DNA from: an uncultured Clostridia bacterium | Lineage (GTDB): Bacteria; Bacillota; Clostridia; Oscillospirales; Ruminococcaceae | DNA length: 7,227 nucleotides | Assembly: GCA_945867255.1 (NCBI GenBank) | Contig: CAMBHV010000060.1 | Span: forward strand, 1 to 7,227 | Direction of reading: 5' to 3' | Part shown: positions 1-7,227 of the stretch, in pieces | Layout of the letters: the number at the start of each line of letters is the position of its first letter | Position numbering within the stretch: position 1 is the first letter of the stretch | Made by a program: the position numbers and the translations under genes | Notes under the pieces: model-generated | The model's database searches: none | Told to the model about the DNA's origin: nothing | Seen by the model: only the letters and a program-made list of their open reading frames with translations

Positions 1-6
1 AATTAC

Positions 7-40
7 ATGCACCGGTAGGCCAAAAGGCATACCGGTGCAT
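7..40. terminator. Strong hairpin downstream of pgsA, probable transcription terminator
   Basis: An 11-bp perfect inverted repeat (ATGCACCGGTA at 7-17, TACCGGTGCAT at 30-40) encloses a further 3-bp GCC/GGC stem with an AAAA loop, separated by one G/A mismatch. On the plus strand it is followed at once by TTTTG (positions 40-44). On the minus strand the hairpin is preceded by AAAA, and the only sequence after it in the window is GTAATT. It lies about 60 bases past the pgsA stop, so it could end the recA-recX-rimO-pgsA transcript. The better U-tract is on the plus strand, so it may instead serve a convergent gene to the left, or work in both directions. The rest of 1-101 shows no gene. Confidence 0.7.
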
Positions 41-101
41 TTTGTCTTACAATACACTTTATTTAGAAATCGCCTAAAACTTCTTCTCAATACAAAACAT
101 C

Positions 102-677
102 TTATTTCGCCGTGTTGATAAACTGGCGGTTATCCCACAGATATTTTGCTCCGGAGATCAGCGTTACCGCGGCCACCAGCCAACACAGCACCATACTGAT
201 GAGCCCCACTGCCATCACATCTGCAGGGCCCGCCAGCGCAGCGGCAAAGTAATAATACAAAATGCTCACCATCTGAAGCACGGTTTTCACCTTGCCCCAC
301 ATGTTGGCCGCAATCACCTTGTTGCCGGCCGCCGCCACCATACGCACGCCAGCCACCGCAAATTCGCGCGCAAGAATAATGGCAACCACCCAGATGCTGC
401 ACACACCGTCGCGCATCATGTACAGAAAAGCCACTGTAGTAAGAAGCTTGTCGGCCAGAGGGTCGGCAAATTTGCCGAAATCTGTGACAAGATTCCATTT
501 GCGTGCAAGATATCCGTCCAGGTAATCCGTAAAGCTGGCCACGGCAAACACGATGCCCGCGGCAAGATACCATGTGTCCTGATAATTAGACGTGCCATAC
601 TGCGTCATACCGGCCAGCACCATGAATACCGGCACCAGCACGATGCGCAGCATGGTAAGTTTGTTGGGCAGGTTCAT
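102..677 (-). CDS. pgsA: CDP-diacylglycerol--glycerol-3-phosphate 3-phosphatidyltransferase (phosphatidylglycerophosphate synthase)
   Basis: This integral membrane enzyme transfers the phosphatidyl group of CDP-diacylglycerol to sn-glycerol 3-phosphate, giving phosphatidylglycerophosphate, the committed step to phosphatidylglycerol and cardiolipin. The 191-residue product has the full CDP-alcohol phosphatidyltransferase signature D-x2-D-G-x2-A-R-x8-G-x3-D-x3-D, with D51, D54, G55, A58, R59, G68, D72 and D76 (metal-binding and catalytic aspartates). The N-terminal MNLPNKLTMLRI is typical of the family. Hydrophobic segments lie near residues 8-24, 36-50, 80-105, 132-150 and 153-176. Length is normal. 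The ATG overlaps the rimO stop (ATGA), with GGGAG about ten bases upstream, so translation is probably coupled. It is the last gene of the cluster before the hairpin at 7-40. The assignment is secure. Related CDP-alcohol transferases differ in acceptor, but the start of the protein and the rimO neighbourhood favour PgsA. Confidence 0.96.
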   Translation of the reverse strand: MNLPNKLTMLRIVLVPVFMVLAGMTQYGTSNYQDTWYLAAGIVFAVASFTDYLDGYLARKWNLVTDFGKFADPLADKLLTTVAFLYMMRDGVCSIWVVAIILAREFAVAGVRMVAAAGNKVIAANMWGKVKTVLQMVSILYYYFAAALAGPADVMAVGLISMVLCWLVAAVTLISGAKYLWDNRQFINTAK

Positions 678-2011
678 CGTTGTGTGCTCCCTTCTTCCGC
701 CAAAGTTGCATACAAATCGTACACATCACTGTATTCAATACAAACCGTATAGAATTGTCCAGGTGTCAGTTCCGCTTCACCATCCACGCAAACCACCGCA
801 TCGATCTCCGGCGCGTCTGCGGCAGAGCGACACAACCACAGGCCGTTTTCGTCATCCCGGCCGTCGCACAGCACCGTCATGTGAGCCCCCACCAGAGCCG
901 CCTGACGCTGCGCCATCATATCTGTTTGGATACGCATCACCGCGTCAGCACGCTGCTGGCGCACTTCCTGAGGAAGCTGCGGCAACAGCGCAGCCTTCGT
1001 ACCTTCTTCCTCGGAATAAGCAAAACATCCAAGGCGGGCAAACTTCTGTTCGCGCACAAATGCGCACAGCTTTTCAAACTGCGCGTCCGTCTCGCCCGGG
1101 AAGCCCGCGATCAGCGTAGTGCGCAGCGTAATGTCCGGCATGGCACTGCGCAGCTTTTCCAACGCCGCGCGCACGGTGTGCTCATCGCCTTTTCGGTTCA
1201 TGGCACGCAATACGTCGGAATCGATATGCTGGATGGGTACGTCCAAATAGTGCAAAACTTTTTCGTTACGCACCATCGCTGCCACAAACTCATCCGTGAT
1301 CCGCTCCGGATACGCATACAACAAACGAATCCATTCAATGCCTGGCACTGCATTCAGCTCGTCCAAAAGCCGTGCAATCTCCACATTGCCCCTGTCCGCA
1401 CCGAACGCAGTGATGTCCTGCGCCACAACGATTAGTTCCTTCACACCCTCGCTGGCCAGCCAGCGCGCCTCGGCCACACAGCTTTCCACTGTGCGGCTGC
1501 GCAACGGCCCACGAATGAGCGGAATCGCACAATATGTGCAGCAGTTGGAACACCCTTCGGCAATTTTCAGATACGCATAATGGCGCGGTGTAGAAATGAC
1601 ACGCTTGCCGGAAAGCGGCAAACCTGCCTTGGGGCCGTAGCTTTCAATTCCGGCTTCTCCATGTTCCAGCCGCTCCAAAATGGACACAATGGCTGCATTG
1701 GAACCAATCCCCACCACAGCGTCCACCTCTGGGATCTCCTTGCGGATCTCGCTTTGATAGCGCTCCGCAAGGCAGCCGGTAACTACAACTTTCAGTGCAG
1801 GATTATATTCCTTGCAGCTGCATGCTTCCAGAATGGTATCAATGGCCTCCTGCTTGGCGCTCTCGATAAAGCCACAAGTATTGATGAGAACGCAGTCCGC
1901 CGCCGCGGCGCTTTCCACCGTTTTATGCCCGGCCTGTAACAGTGCATGCGCCATCACATCTGCATCCACCTGATTTTTCGGGCATCCCATAGAGATCAGT
2001 GCAATGTTCAA
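674..2011 (-). CDS. rimO: Ribosomal protein S12 methylthiotransferase RimO (radical SAM enzyme)
   Basis: A cytosolic iron-sulfur enzyme of the MiaB/RimO family that adds a methylthio group to the conserved aspartate of ribosomal protein S12. With the start chosen here (TTG, 445 residues, beginning MNIALISMGCPKN) the N-terminal UPF0004 domain supplies three cluster cysteines at about 10, 46 and 80. The radical SAM triad CxxxCxxC is at about 154, 158 and 161, inside EGCSNCCTYCAIP. A TRAM-like RNA/protein-binding domain fills roughly the last 70 residues. PLIRGPLRSR after the triad and HYLDVPIQH are family hallmarks that favour RimO over MiaB. The reading frame also allows a TTG at 2032 overlapping the recX stop (TTGA). 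I prefer 2011 because tandem GGGGTG sequences lie just upstream and because family members begin right there. The extra cysteine inside the CxxxC spacer is unusual. The stop overlaps the pgsA start by four bases. Confidence 0.94.
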   Translation of the reverse strand: MNIALISMGCPKNQVDADVMAHALLQAGHKTVESAAAADCVLINTCGFIESAKQEAIDTILEACSCKEYNPALKVVVTGCLAERYQSEIRKEIPEVDAVVGIGSNAAIVSILERLEHGEAGIESYGPKAGLPLSGKRVISTPRHYAYLKIAEGCSNCCTYCAIPLIRGPLRSRTVESCVAEARWLASEGVKELIVVAQDITAFGADRGNVEIARLLDELNAVPGIEWIRLLYAYPERITDEFVAAMVRNEKVLHYLDVPIQHIDSDVLRAMNRKGDEHTVRAALEKLRSAMPDITLRTTLIAGFPGETDAQFEKLCAFVREQKFARLGCFAYSEEEGTKAALLPQLPQEVRQQRADAVMRIQTDMMAQRQAALVGAHMTVLCDGRDDENGLWLCRSAADAPEIDAVVCVDGEAELTPGQFYTVCIEYSDVYDLYATLAEEGSTQR

Positions 2012-2015
2012 ACGG

Positions 2016-2026
2016 CACCCCACCCC
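2016..2026 (-). promoter_or_regulatory. Tandem Shine-Dalgarno-like sequence supporting the rimO TTG start at 2011
   Basis: Read on the minus strand, GGGGTGGGGTG contains two overlapping GGGGTG elements, each one mismatch from GAGGTG, placed 9 and 4 bases before TTG 2011-2009. They lie downstream of the alternative TTG at 2032, so they can only serve a start at about 2011. The recX stop is at 2031-2029, which would leave a gap of 17 bases between recX and rimO. Confidence 0.55.
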
Positions 2027-2028
2027 TT

Positions 2029-2663
2029 TCAAAATTCATACTCTTCAGTCTGTTCGGCCCGTAATTCGTCCAACACGCTATTCACCGCGGCACGGGCCTC
2101 GCTGTAAGAAAAGCCACGGCGCGCCAGCGCGGCCAGCACTTTCTCCCGTTGGCCTGCGGCAAGCTTTGCACGATAATGCCTGTTTACCACCGCAAGGCAT
2201 GCACCTTCACTTTGCGGCGCCACTTCTTCCATGGCCAAGGCAATCTCCTGTTCTCCAAGGCCCAGCGCACGCAGGCGATGTTCGATCTCGCGCGCAGAAC
2301 GGTTTTGCCCAGCCAGATGGCGCGCACGCGCACGCGCAAACGCAACGTCATCCAGAAGGCCCAGCCGATGCATCTCTGCCACAGCAGCCGCACTGGAATG
2401 CTCATCAAATTTCAGGCACAGCTTCTGATAAAGTTCCTGTGAACCATAACTGCGAAGGGAAAGGTATCCCAGGGCTTTGTCCTTTGCACGGCGTGTTTCG
2501 CTGTCAGCCTGTAAACTGTCAAGGGCTGCGGCATCCAGCTCGCAGCCCTCGCGCAGGCCATGTTTATAACAGGTTTCTGTATCCACAGAACACAAGAACT
2601 CCCCTGTCGCATCAAACAGCGCCAGTCTTCCCCTTTTTGTGGGCGTAATTTTGGAAAGGCGCA

Positions 2664-2667
<4 letters not shown>
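2029..2667 (-). CDS. recX: Regulatory protein RecX, modulator of RecA
   Basis: RecX proteins bind RecA filaments and limit or tune their extension and activity. The 212-residue product has the expected architecture: a short basic, beta-rich N-terminal part typical of Gram-positive RecX (ITPTKRGRLALF, with VDTETCYKHGLREG near 29-42), then three tandem three-helix RecX repeats from about residue 64 onward. Recognisable stretches are ALGYLSLRSYGSQELYQKL, LGLLDDVAFARARARHLA and ARRGFSYSEARAAVNSVL. The ATG at 2667 overlaps the recA stop as ATGA. A second ATG follows directly at 2664, so the true start may be one codon later. Coupling to recA should keep RecX low and proportional to RecA, as in other bacteria with adjacent recA-recX. 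Length and domain content look intact. Family assignment rests on sequence pattern and on position immediately after recA. Confidence 0.93.
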
Positions 2668-3866
<1,199 letters not shown>

Positions 3867-3871
3867 GGTTT

Positions 3872-3877
3872 CCTCCT
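3872..3877 (-). promoter_or_regulatory. recA ribosome binding site (AGGAGG)
   Basis: A perfect AGGAGG on the minus strand sits five bases before ATG 3866-3864. It is the strongest Shine-Dalgarno sequence I noticed in the window and decides the recA start against the upstream in-frame ATG at 3902. Confidence 0.9.
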
Positions 3878-3885
3878 GCTGTATG

Positions 3886-3901
3886 TGCGGGCATGCCCGC
3901 A
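3886..3901 (-). promoter_or_regulatory. 16-bp perfect palindrome in the recA leader
   Basis: TGCGGGCATGCCCGCA is identical to its own reverse complement. In the recA mRNA it could fold as a 6-bp GC-rich stem with a CAUG loop ending eight bases before the AGGAGG. As DNA it could be a dimer-binding operator. Whether it acts at the RNA or DNA level, or at all, is inference. No U-tract follows it in the recA direction, so it is unlikely to be an ordinary intrinsic terminator. Confidence 0.5.
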
Positions 3902-3991
3902 TATCTAAAACATTCTTTCTGCCTTTATCATATCGCAGCAGATGTCCAATAAATAGCCCTTTTTATAAAATGTAGAGGCTAATTGCTTCCA

Positions 3992-4007
3992 CGGGTTAGT
4001 ATACCCG
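3992..4007. promoter_or_regulatory. Inverted repeat overlapping the candidate recA -10 box (possible operator)
   Basis: CGGGT at 3992-3996 and ACCCG at 4003-4007 are exact reverse complements separated by six bases, and the six-base spacer overlaps the proposed -10 box. Such placement suits a repressor operator. The arms do not match the Gram-positive LexA consensus CGAAC-N4-GTTCG, and I found no copy of that consensus in 3867-4053. The repressor, if any, is unknown. Confidence 0.4.
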
Positions 4008-4026
4008 AAACCGTATGGAAATGCAA
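3998..4026 (-). promoter_or_regulatory. Candidate sigma-A promoter of the recA-recX-rimO-pgsA cluster
   Basis: On the minus strand a -35-like TTGCAT (4026-4021) and a -10-like TATACT (4003-3998) are separated by exactly 17 bases. The -10 matches the TATAAT consensus at five of six positions, while the -35 matches mainly in its TTG. A transcription start near 3991 would give a leader of about 125 bases before the recA ATG. That leader includes a TTTTATAAAA palindrome (3961-3970) and the GC-rich palindrome at 3886-3901. The promoter begins about 28 bases past the prmC stop. I see no clear terminator between prmC and recA, so read-through from the upstream cluster is possible. Confidence 0.5.
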
Positions 4027-4053
4027 CGCACAGCGCATCTGCAGCTATGCAAT

Positions 4054-4905
4054 TTATGGCCTATGCGCACATACACAGCGTGGCAGGCCGGCAGCATCAC
4101 ACTGCACCGATACCTGCACATATCCAGCCAATCGGCACAGTTCACATACATCCTTACTCTGCGCAGCACCTATCTCAAACACAAGCATACCTCCGGCACG
4201 CAATTTTGAAAAATAGGCAGGCGCAATATGCCGGTAAAAGGCAAGCCCTTGTTGTTCGGCGCAAAGGGCCTCGCGCGGCTCAAAATGCAGTTCCGGCGCC
4301 AGCGTTTTATATTCATCACATGTTACATATGGCGGGTTTGAGACGATGACATCCAGGCTCTCCTCATCAAGTTTGTGCTCATACCCAAACACATCCGCCT
4401 GCACGGCAGACACTTCCGGGGCAAGCTGTGCACAGTTTCGCTTTAAATATTCAAACGCTGCATCATTCTTTTCAATGGCCGTCACACGTGCTGTGGGAAC
4501 ACATCTCGCCATAGCGATAGCCAGGATACCCGTGCCGGCACAAAGATCCATTGCCGCAACATGCGAATTTTGTGCAGCAGCGCAGCGTAGCGCATCCATG
4601 GCAGCCTGTGCCACGCATTCGGTATCTGCCCGTGGGATCAACACCCCCGGGCCAACAGCCACGGTAAAATCCAAAAAATCCCACTCACCCAGAAGATATT
4701 GCAGCGGCTCATGCTGTGCACGGCGGGTATAAAGCTGCTGTAGCTGAAGCTGCTCGCATTCGGTCAACGTACGCTGTGGCACAGAAAGCGGGTCTGCTTT
4801 ACAACAGGCCCGGCACAGTTCCCGTGCATCAAATGCGGCATCTTCAATGCCCGCCTTGGCTAAGAATTCCCTTCCGGCACGCCAAGCCTGCTCCAAAGTT
4901 ACCAT
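4054..4905 (-). CDS. prmC: Peptide chain release factor N(5)-glutamine methyltransferase PrmC
   Basis: A cytosolic SAM-dependent methyltransferase that methylates the glutamine of the GGQ motif in release factors RF1 and RF2, improving peptide release. The 283-residue product shows an N-terminal helical substrate-recognition domain (about 1-75) ending in PLQYLLGEWDF, then the family motif PRADTE (91-96), SAM-binding motif I DLCAGTGILAIA (120-131), the acidic residue of motif II in VTAIEKND, and the substrate-glutamine-binding NPPY (190-193). Length is usual for PrmC. The ATG at 4905 overlaps the TAA of the DUF1385 gene within ATGGTAA, and only a weak GGTGA-type ribosome site lies upstream, so coupling is likely. 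In many Clostridia and Bacilli prmC is next to prfA, its substrate gene. Here recA follows instead. The C-terminus is cysteine-containing and unremarkable. Confidence 0.95.
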   Translation of the reverse strand: MVTLEQAWRAGREFLAKAGIEDAAFDARELCRACCKADPLSVPQRTLTECEQLQLQQLYTRRAQHEPLQYLLGEWDFLDFTVAVGPGVLIPRADTECVAQAAMDALRCAAAQNSHVAAMDLCAGTGILAIAMARCVPTARVTAIEKNDAAFEYLKRNCAQLAPEVSAVQADVFGYEHKLDEESLDVIVSNPPYVTCDEYKTLAPELHFEPREALCAEQQGLAFYRHIAPAYFSKLRAGGMLVFEIGAAQSKDVCELCRLAGYVQVSVQCDAAGLPRCVCAHRP

Positions 4906-5882
4906 GTGCTCTCACCCGGGGTCTCGGGCAGGACGGGTACCACGGCCGCAATGGCACATTCAATCATGCTGTCATCCGGCTCCTGCGTGGTGATGTGCTG
5001 AAGCCACAGCCCAGGTGCACTAACGGCACGGCACAGGATATTGTCGTATTTTCCACACAACTTAATGATCTCGTAACTGACAGAGACAACCACCGGCAGC
5101 AGCAAAAGCTTGAACAACATACGTAAAGACAAACTACCCCAGGGAATGACACTATTAAGGAGAATGCTCACCACAATGACGATCAGCAGAAAACTTGTGC
5201 CGCAGCGGGGGTGAAACCGGCTGCACTTGCGCACGTTCTCCACTTCCAACGGCAGGCCCGCTTCATAACAGGCAATGGTCTTGTGTTCGGCGCCATGGTA
5301 GCAAAACATGCGGTGGATCTCTTTTACCCGGCTGACACCTGCCATATAGCCCACCAGAATGGCAATTTTCAGGACGCCCTCCAAAAGAGTTTTGGCGGCG
5401 CCCAACTCCACCACACGCGAAAGCAACCCAACCGCCAGTGTGGGAATCACCAAAAACAACACGATGGCAAGCGCCACGCCGGCAAAGCTGGCAATCCCCA
5501 TCAGGATGGATTCCCCTTTTTCCCCAAGGTGCTTTTCCACCCAGCGGTCGAAGGCGGATTCACTTTCTTCTTTTTCTTCCTCTGTCATAGAGATATCGGC
5601 ACTCCGCATCAGGCAGCGATAACCCACTACAAGGTTTTCCGCCATGTTGTAAATGCCGCGTACAAAAGGCCACTTCTGCCAGGGTTTCATCACCACCGGC
5701 GTCAGTTCTGTCTCTATCTCTCCATCCGGGCGGCGCACAGCAATGCACATGGCCTTCGGCCCGCGCATCATAATACCTTCCATCAAAGCTTGCCCGCCCA
5801 CTGTAGTTTTAAATTTTTCTCTGATCTCGTCTGCCAAAAAGTGTTCCTTTCCGCCTGAAAACAGGCATGGTTCATTCTGCAC
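4899..5882 (-). CDS. DUF1385 (YqhQ-family) multipass membrane protein of unknown function
   Basis: The 327-residue product carries the DUF1385 hallmarks: VGGQALMEGIMMRGP (28-42), RGIYNMAENLVVGY (75-88), an acidic cytoplasmic stretch TEEEKEESES (100-109), YHGAEHKTIACYE (195-207), RFHPRCGTSFLL (222-233) and the C-terminal TQEPDDSMIECAIAA (299-313). Hydrophobic segments near 130-153, 166-184, 230-247 and 253-273 predict about four membrane spans. The biochemical role of the family is not known to me. Conserved His, Cys, Asp and Glu residues hint at metal binding or catalysis, but that is inference. The start is uncertain. GTG 5882 overlaps the kinase stop by 11 bases but has a poor ribosome site. 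TTG 5837 has AAAGGA seven bases upstream and would give 312 residues with a gap of about 34 bases. It sits beside prmC, as in other Clostridia. Confidence 0.92.
   Translation of the reverse strand: MQNEPCLFSGGKEHFLADEIREKFKTTVGGQALMEGIMMRGPKAMCIAVRRPDGEIETELTPVVMKPWQKWPFVRGIYNMAENLVVGYRCLMRSADISMTEEEKEESESAFDRWVEKHLGEKGESILMGIASFAGVALAIVLFLVIPTLAVGLLSRVVELGAAKTLLEGVLKIAILVGYMAGVSRVKEIHRMFCYHGAEHKTIACYEAGLPLEVENVRKCSRFHPRCGTSFLLIVIVVSILLNSVIPWGSLSLRMLFKLLLLPVVVSVSYEIIKLCGKYDNILCRAVSAPGLWLQHITTQEPDDSMIECAIAAVVPVLPETPGESTW
5845..5850 (-). promoter_or_regulatory. Shine-Dalgarno-like AAAGGA favouring an alternative TTG start at 5837 for the DUF1385 gene
   Basis: On the minus strand AAAGGA lies seven bases before an in-frame TTG (5837-5835), the codon preceding ADEIREKFKTTVGG. 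The outer GTG at 5882 has only a weak AGGCG about ten bases upstream. Residues between the two starts (QNEPCLFSGGKEHF) are not part of the conserved family core, so homology does not settle the choice. Confidence 0.4.
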
Positions 5883-7227
5883 CGCATGATTTCGCCTGCT
5901 CCAACGGCAGGCGCACGGTCACTGTGGTGCCGGCTCCCACCTCGCTTTGCAGGCTAAGGATACCACCATGGGCCGTAACGATTTCGTCCACCACCGCAAG
6001 GCCTATCCCGCTTCCACGCACAGCGCCTTTTCCCTTATAAAATTTCGTTTTTACATTTTCCAGATCTTCCGGCGCAATGCCGCGGCCCTTATCTGTAAAA
6101 TTCAAAAATGCATTATGGCCATCCTGCAATAACTCTACTGTAATCGTTCCCCCGGGCGGTGAATATTTCACCGCATTATCCAGCACATTAATAAACACCT
6201 GCTTCAAGCGGGCTGCATCCGCATATACGGGAACCGGGGCTTCTGGCTCTTCCCAAAGGATGGAAAGCCCCTCCTGGCTGGCACGTGGCGTCATGGTGAG
6301 CACGGCATCACTTACCTCAGCGGCAAGATCCAGCCGTTCGCATTGCAGCGACAGCCCGTTCTGCATACGGGAAAAATCCAGCAGTTCTTCCACCATGTCG
6401 TACAGTCTGTCCGTTTCTCGGGCAATTACCTGCACCCCTCGCTGATAGTTTGGATCTGTCGGATCATGGATATGTGCCATGGTCTCTGCCCAGCCCTTAA
6501 TGGAGGTAAGAGGAGTACGCAGCTCATGTGAAACGGAAGAAATGAATTCGTTCTTGATCCGCTCGGTCTTATCCAGTTCTCCAGCCATATGATTGATGGT
6601 ATCCGCCAATTTGCCGATCTCATCATCATACTTATTTGAAATGCGCATGTCCAGGTTTCCCTGTGCCATCTTTGCAGCCGTCTGCTCAATCTCGCCAATG
6701 GGGCGTACGATACTGCGCACAAAAAACATACCGCTCCACACGCTGAATATCAAAATGGCAGCCGCCACGGAAAGGCTAAGTACAATTAGTTTCAGAATGC
6801 TCCGGTCCACCAAAGTAAGGCTTGTAACAACTCTCATGGCTACAATATCGCCCGATGTAAACGGCAAGCGCATGGTAAATGCCATCACCTTTTCCCCCAT
6901 AGGGGTGTGATATACAGCCCGCCCCATTCCATCTTCGCTGGAATACGCCTGAGCCACGTCGCTCCAACCCTGCTGATCCGCCGTATCAAACCCCGTGGAA
7001 GACACCGCCATAAGCCCATCTTCGTCCATCAGCATCAATTCAAAACGGTCTTTTTCCGCAAATTGTTCTACCATGCGGCGCACAGCTGCACTACGGCTCT
7101 CTTCTGTTTGCGTACCCATGGCAGAAAGCTGTGTGCACAACGTATTCGCCCGTGTATATAAAGCACGCGCTGTGCCATCGTAATAGTTCGTGATGGTAAA
7201 ATATAAGAACACCGCTTCGGCCAGGCA
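5872..7227 (-). CDS. Membrane sensor histidine kinase (HAMP-HisKA-HATPase_c), N-terminus cut by the window edge
   Basis: The frame is open to the last base of the window (452 codons visible), so the GTG at 7212 is most likely an internal valine and the true start lies outside. Counting from the first visible codon, residues 1-13 look like the end of a first membrane helix. About 14-143 form an extracytoplasmic sensor with a Cache-like pattern (LMDEDGLMAVSSTGFDT). A second membrane helix spans about 144-171, HAMP about 170-222, and HisKA carries the phospho-acceptor H234 in SSVSHELRTPLTS. The ATPase domain has the N box with N347 and N351, G1 box DKGRGI from D379, F box KFYKGKG, and G2 box GSGIGL at 405-410. 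All catalytic motifs are intact. It resembles PhoR/ResE/WalK-type kinases that pair with OmpR-family regulators. The partner gene is probably just upstream, beyond the window. The signal is unknown. Its stop is close to or overlaps the DUF1385 start. Confidence 0.95.
   Translation of the reverse strand, partial: CLAEAVFLYFTITNYYDGTARALYTRANTLCTQLSAMGTQTEESRSAAVRRMVEQFAEKDRFELMLMDEDGLMAVSSTGFDTADQQGWSDVAQAYSSEDGMGRAVYHTPMGEKVMAFTMRLPFTSGDIVAMRVVTSLTLVDRSILKLIVLSLSVAAAILIFSVWSGMFFVRSIVRPIGEIEQTAAKMAQGNLDMRISNKYDDEIGKLADTINHMAGELDKTERIKNEFISSVSHELRTPLTSIKGWAETMAHIHDPTDPNYQRGVQVIARETDRLYDMVEELLDFSRMQNGLSLQCERLDLAAEVSDAVLTMTPRASQEGLSILWEEPEAPVPVYADAARLKQVFINVLDNAVKYSPPGGTITVELLQDGHNAFLNFTDKGRGIAPEDLENVKTKFYKGKGAVRGSGIGLAVVDEIVTAHGGILSLQSEVGAGTTVTVRLPLEQAKSCGAE

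Noticed and set aside
62..78. TTTAG/CTAAA small inverted repeat just after pgsA
   Set aside because: A 5-bp AT-rich stem is weak and unremarkable in AT-rich intergenic sequence; the hairpin at 7-40 is far stronger.
680..1435. Long plus-strand open frame (251 codons) opposite rimO
   Set aside because: It is the antisense of a well-supported radical SAM gene, has no recognisable domain, and is rich in His, Arg and Cys as expected for a reversed GC-rich frame.
2318..2345. GCGCAC direct repeats resembling a short tandem array
   Set aside because: They encode the conserved Ala/Arg-rich helix ARARARH of RecX, so codon bias explains them; no spacers or repeats of CRISPR type.
2004..2648. Plus-strand open frame (214 codons) opposite recX
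   Set aside because: It mirrors almost exactly the extent of recX, has no family motif and a composition typical of antisense frames.
3867..3902. In-frame ATG at 3902 giving a 412-residue RecA
   Set aside because: No ribosome site precedes it, the extra residues would be encoded by the palindrome and the AGGAGG itself, and the start at 3866 matches the usual RecA N-terminus.
3925..3936. TATGAT as a second recA -10 box, with TTGGAC as its -35
   Set aside because: The two elements are only 11 bases apart, and the hexamer at the correct spacing (TATTTA) is a poor -35.
4033..4068. GCGCAT/ATGCGC inverted repeat around the prmC stop as a terminator
   Set aside because: The stem is only 6 bp with a 24-base loop and no U-tract follows it on the minus strand.
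5211..5858. Plus-strand open frame (215 codons) opposite the DUF1385 gene
   Set aside because: It is antisense to conserved membrane-protein codons; its Phe- and His-rich stretches are complements of Glu/Lys and Met/Val codons. No independent evidence of coding.

Overview
This is a compact, housekeeping-type stretch of bacterial chromosome in which every gene lies on the minus strand (transcription runs from right to left). Protein sequences, Gram-positive-style ribosome binding sites (AGGAGG before recA), moderately high G+C and frequent GTG/TTG start codons suggest a Bacillota of the class Clostridia. The residue patterns and gene neighbourhood remind me of the Faecalibacterium/Gemmiger/Subdoligranulum group of Oscillospiraceae. 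That placement is a judgement from memory, not a search result.

Layout in transcription order. (1) A first tight cluster runs from the right edge to 4054: a membrane sensor histidine kinase whose N-terminus is cut off by the window end, a DUF1385 (YqhQ-family) multipass membrane protein, and prmC, the methyltransferase that modifies release factors. Consecutive genes overlap by about 11 bases (or are about 34 apart, depending on the DUF1385 start) and by 7 bases. (2) A 187-base gap (3867-4053) is the only real intergenic region. It holds a candidate sigma-A promoter, an inverted repeat centred on its -10 box, a 10-bp AT palindrome, a 16-bp GC-rich palindrome close to the recA ribosome binding site, and a strong Shine-Dalgarno sequence. 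(3) A second tight cluster, recA-recX-rimO-pgsA, runs from 3866 to 102. It encodes the recombinase, its modulator, the ribosomal protein S12 methylthiotransferase and phosphatidylglycerophosphate synthase, with ATGA-type overlaps at two junctions and a TTGA or 17-base junction at the third. (4) The last 101 bases hold a strong hairpin (7-40), probably a terminator.

Functionally the window joins DNA repair (RecA/RecX), translation-machinery modification (PrmC, RimO), anionic phospholipid synthesis (PgsA) and membrane signalling. No mobile element, CRISPR array, tRNA, rRNA, phage gene or defence system was seen, and I found no convincing undescribed system. The most interesting parts are the recA control region, which lacks the Gram-positive LexA box I would expect but has two clear palindromes, the long Pro/Ala-rich RecA tail, and the gene order.
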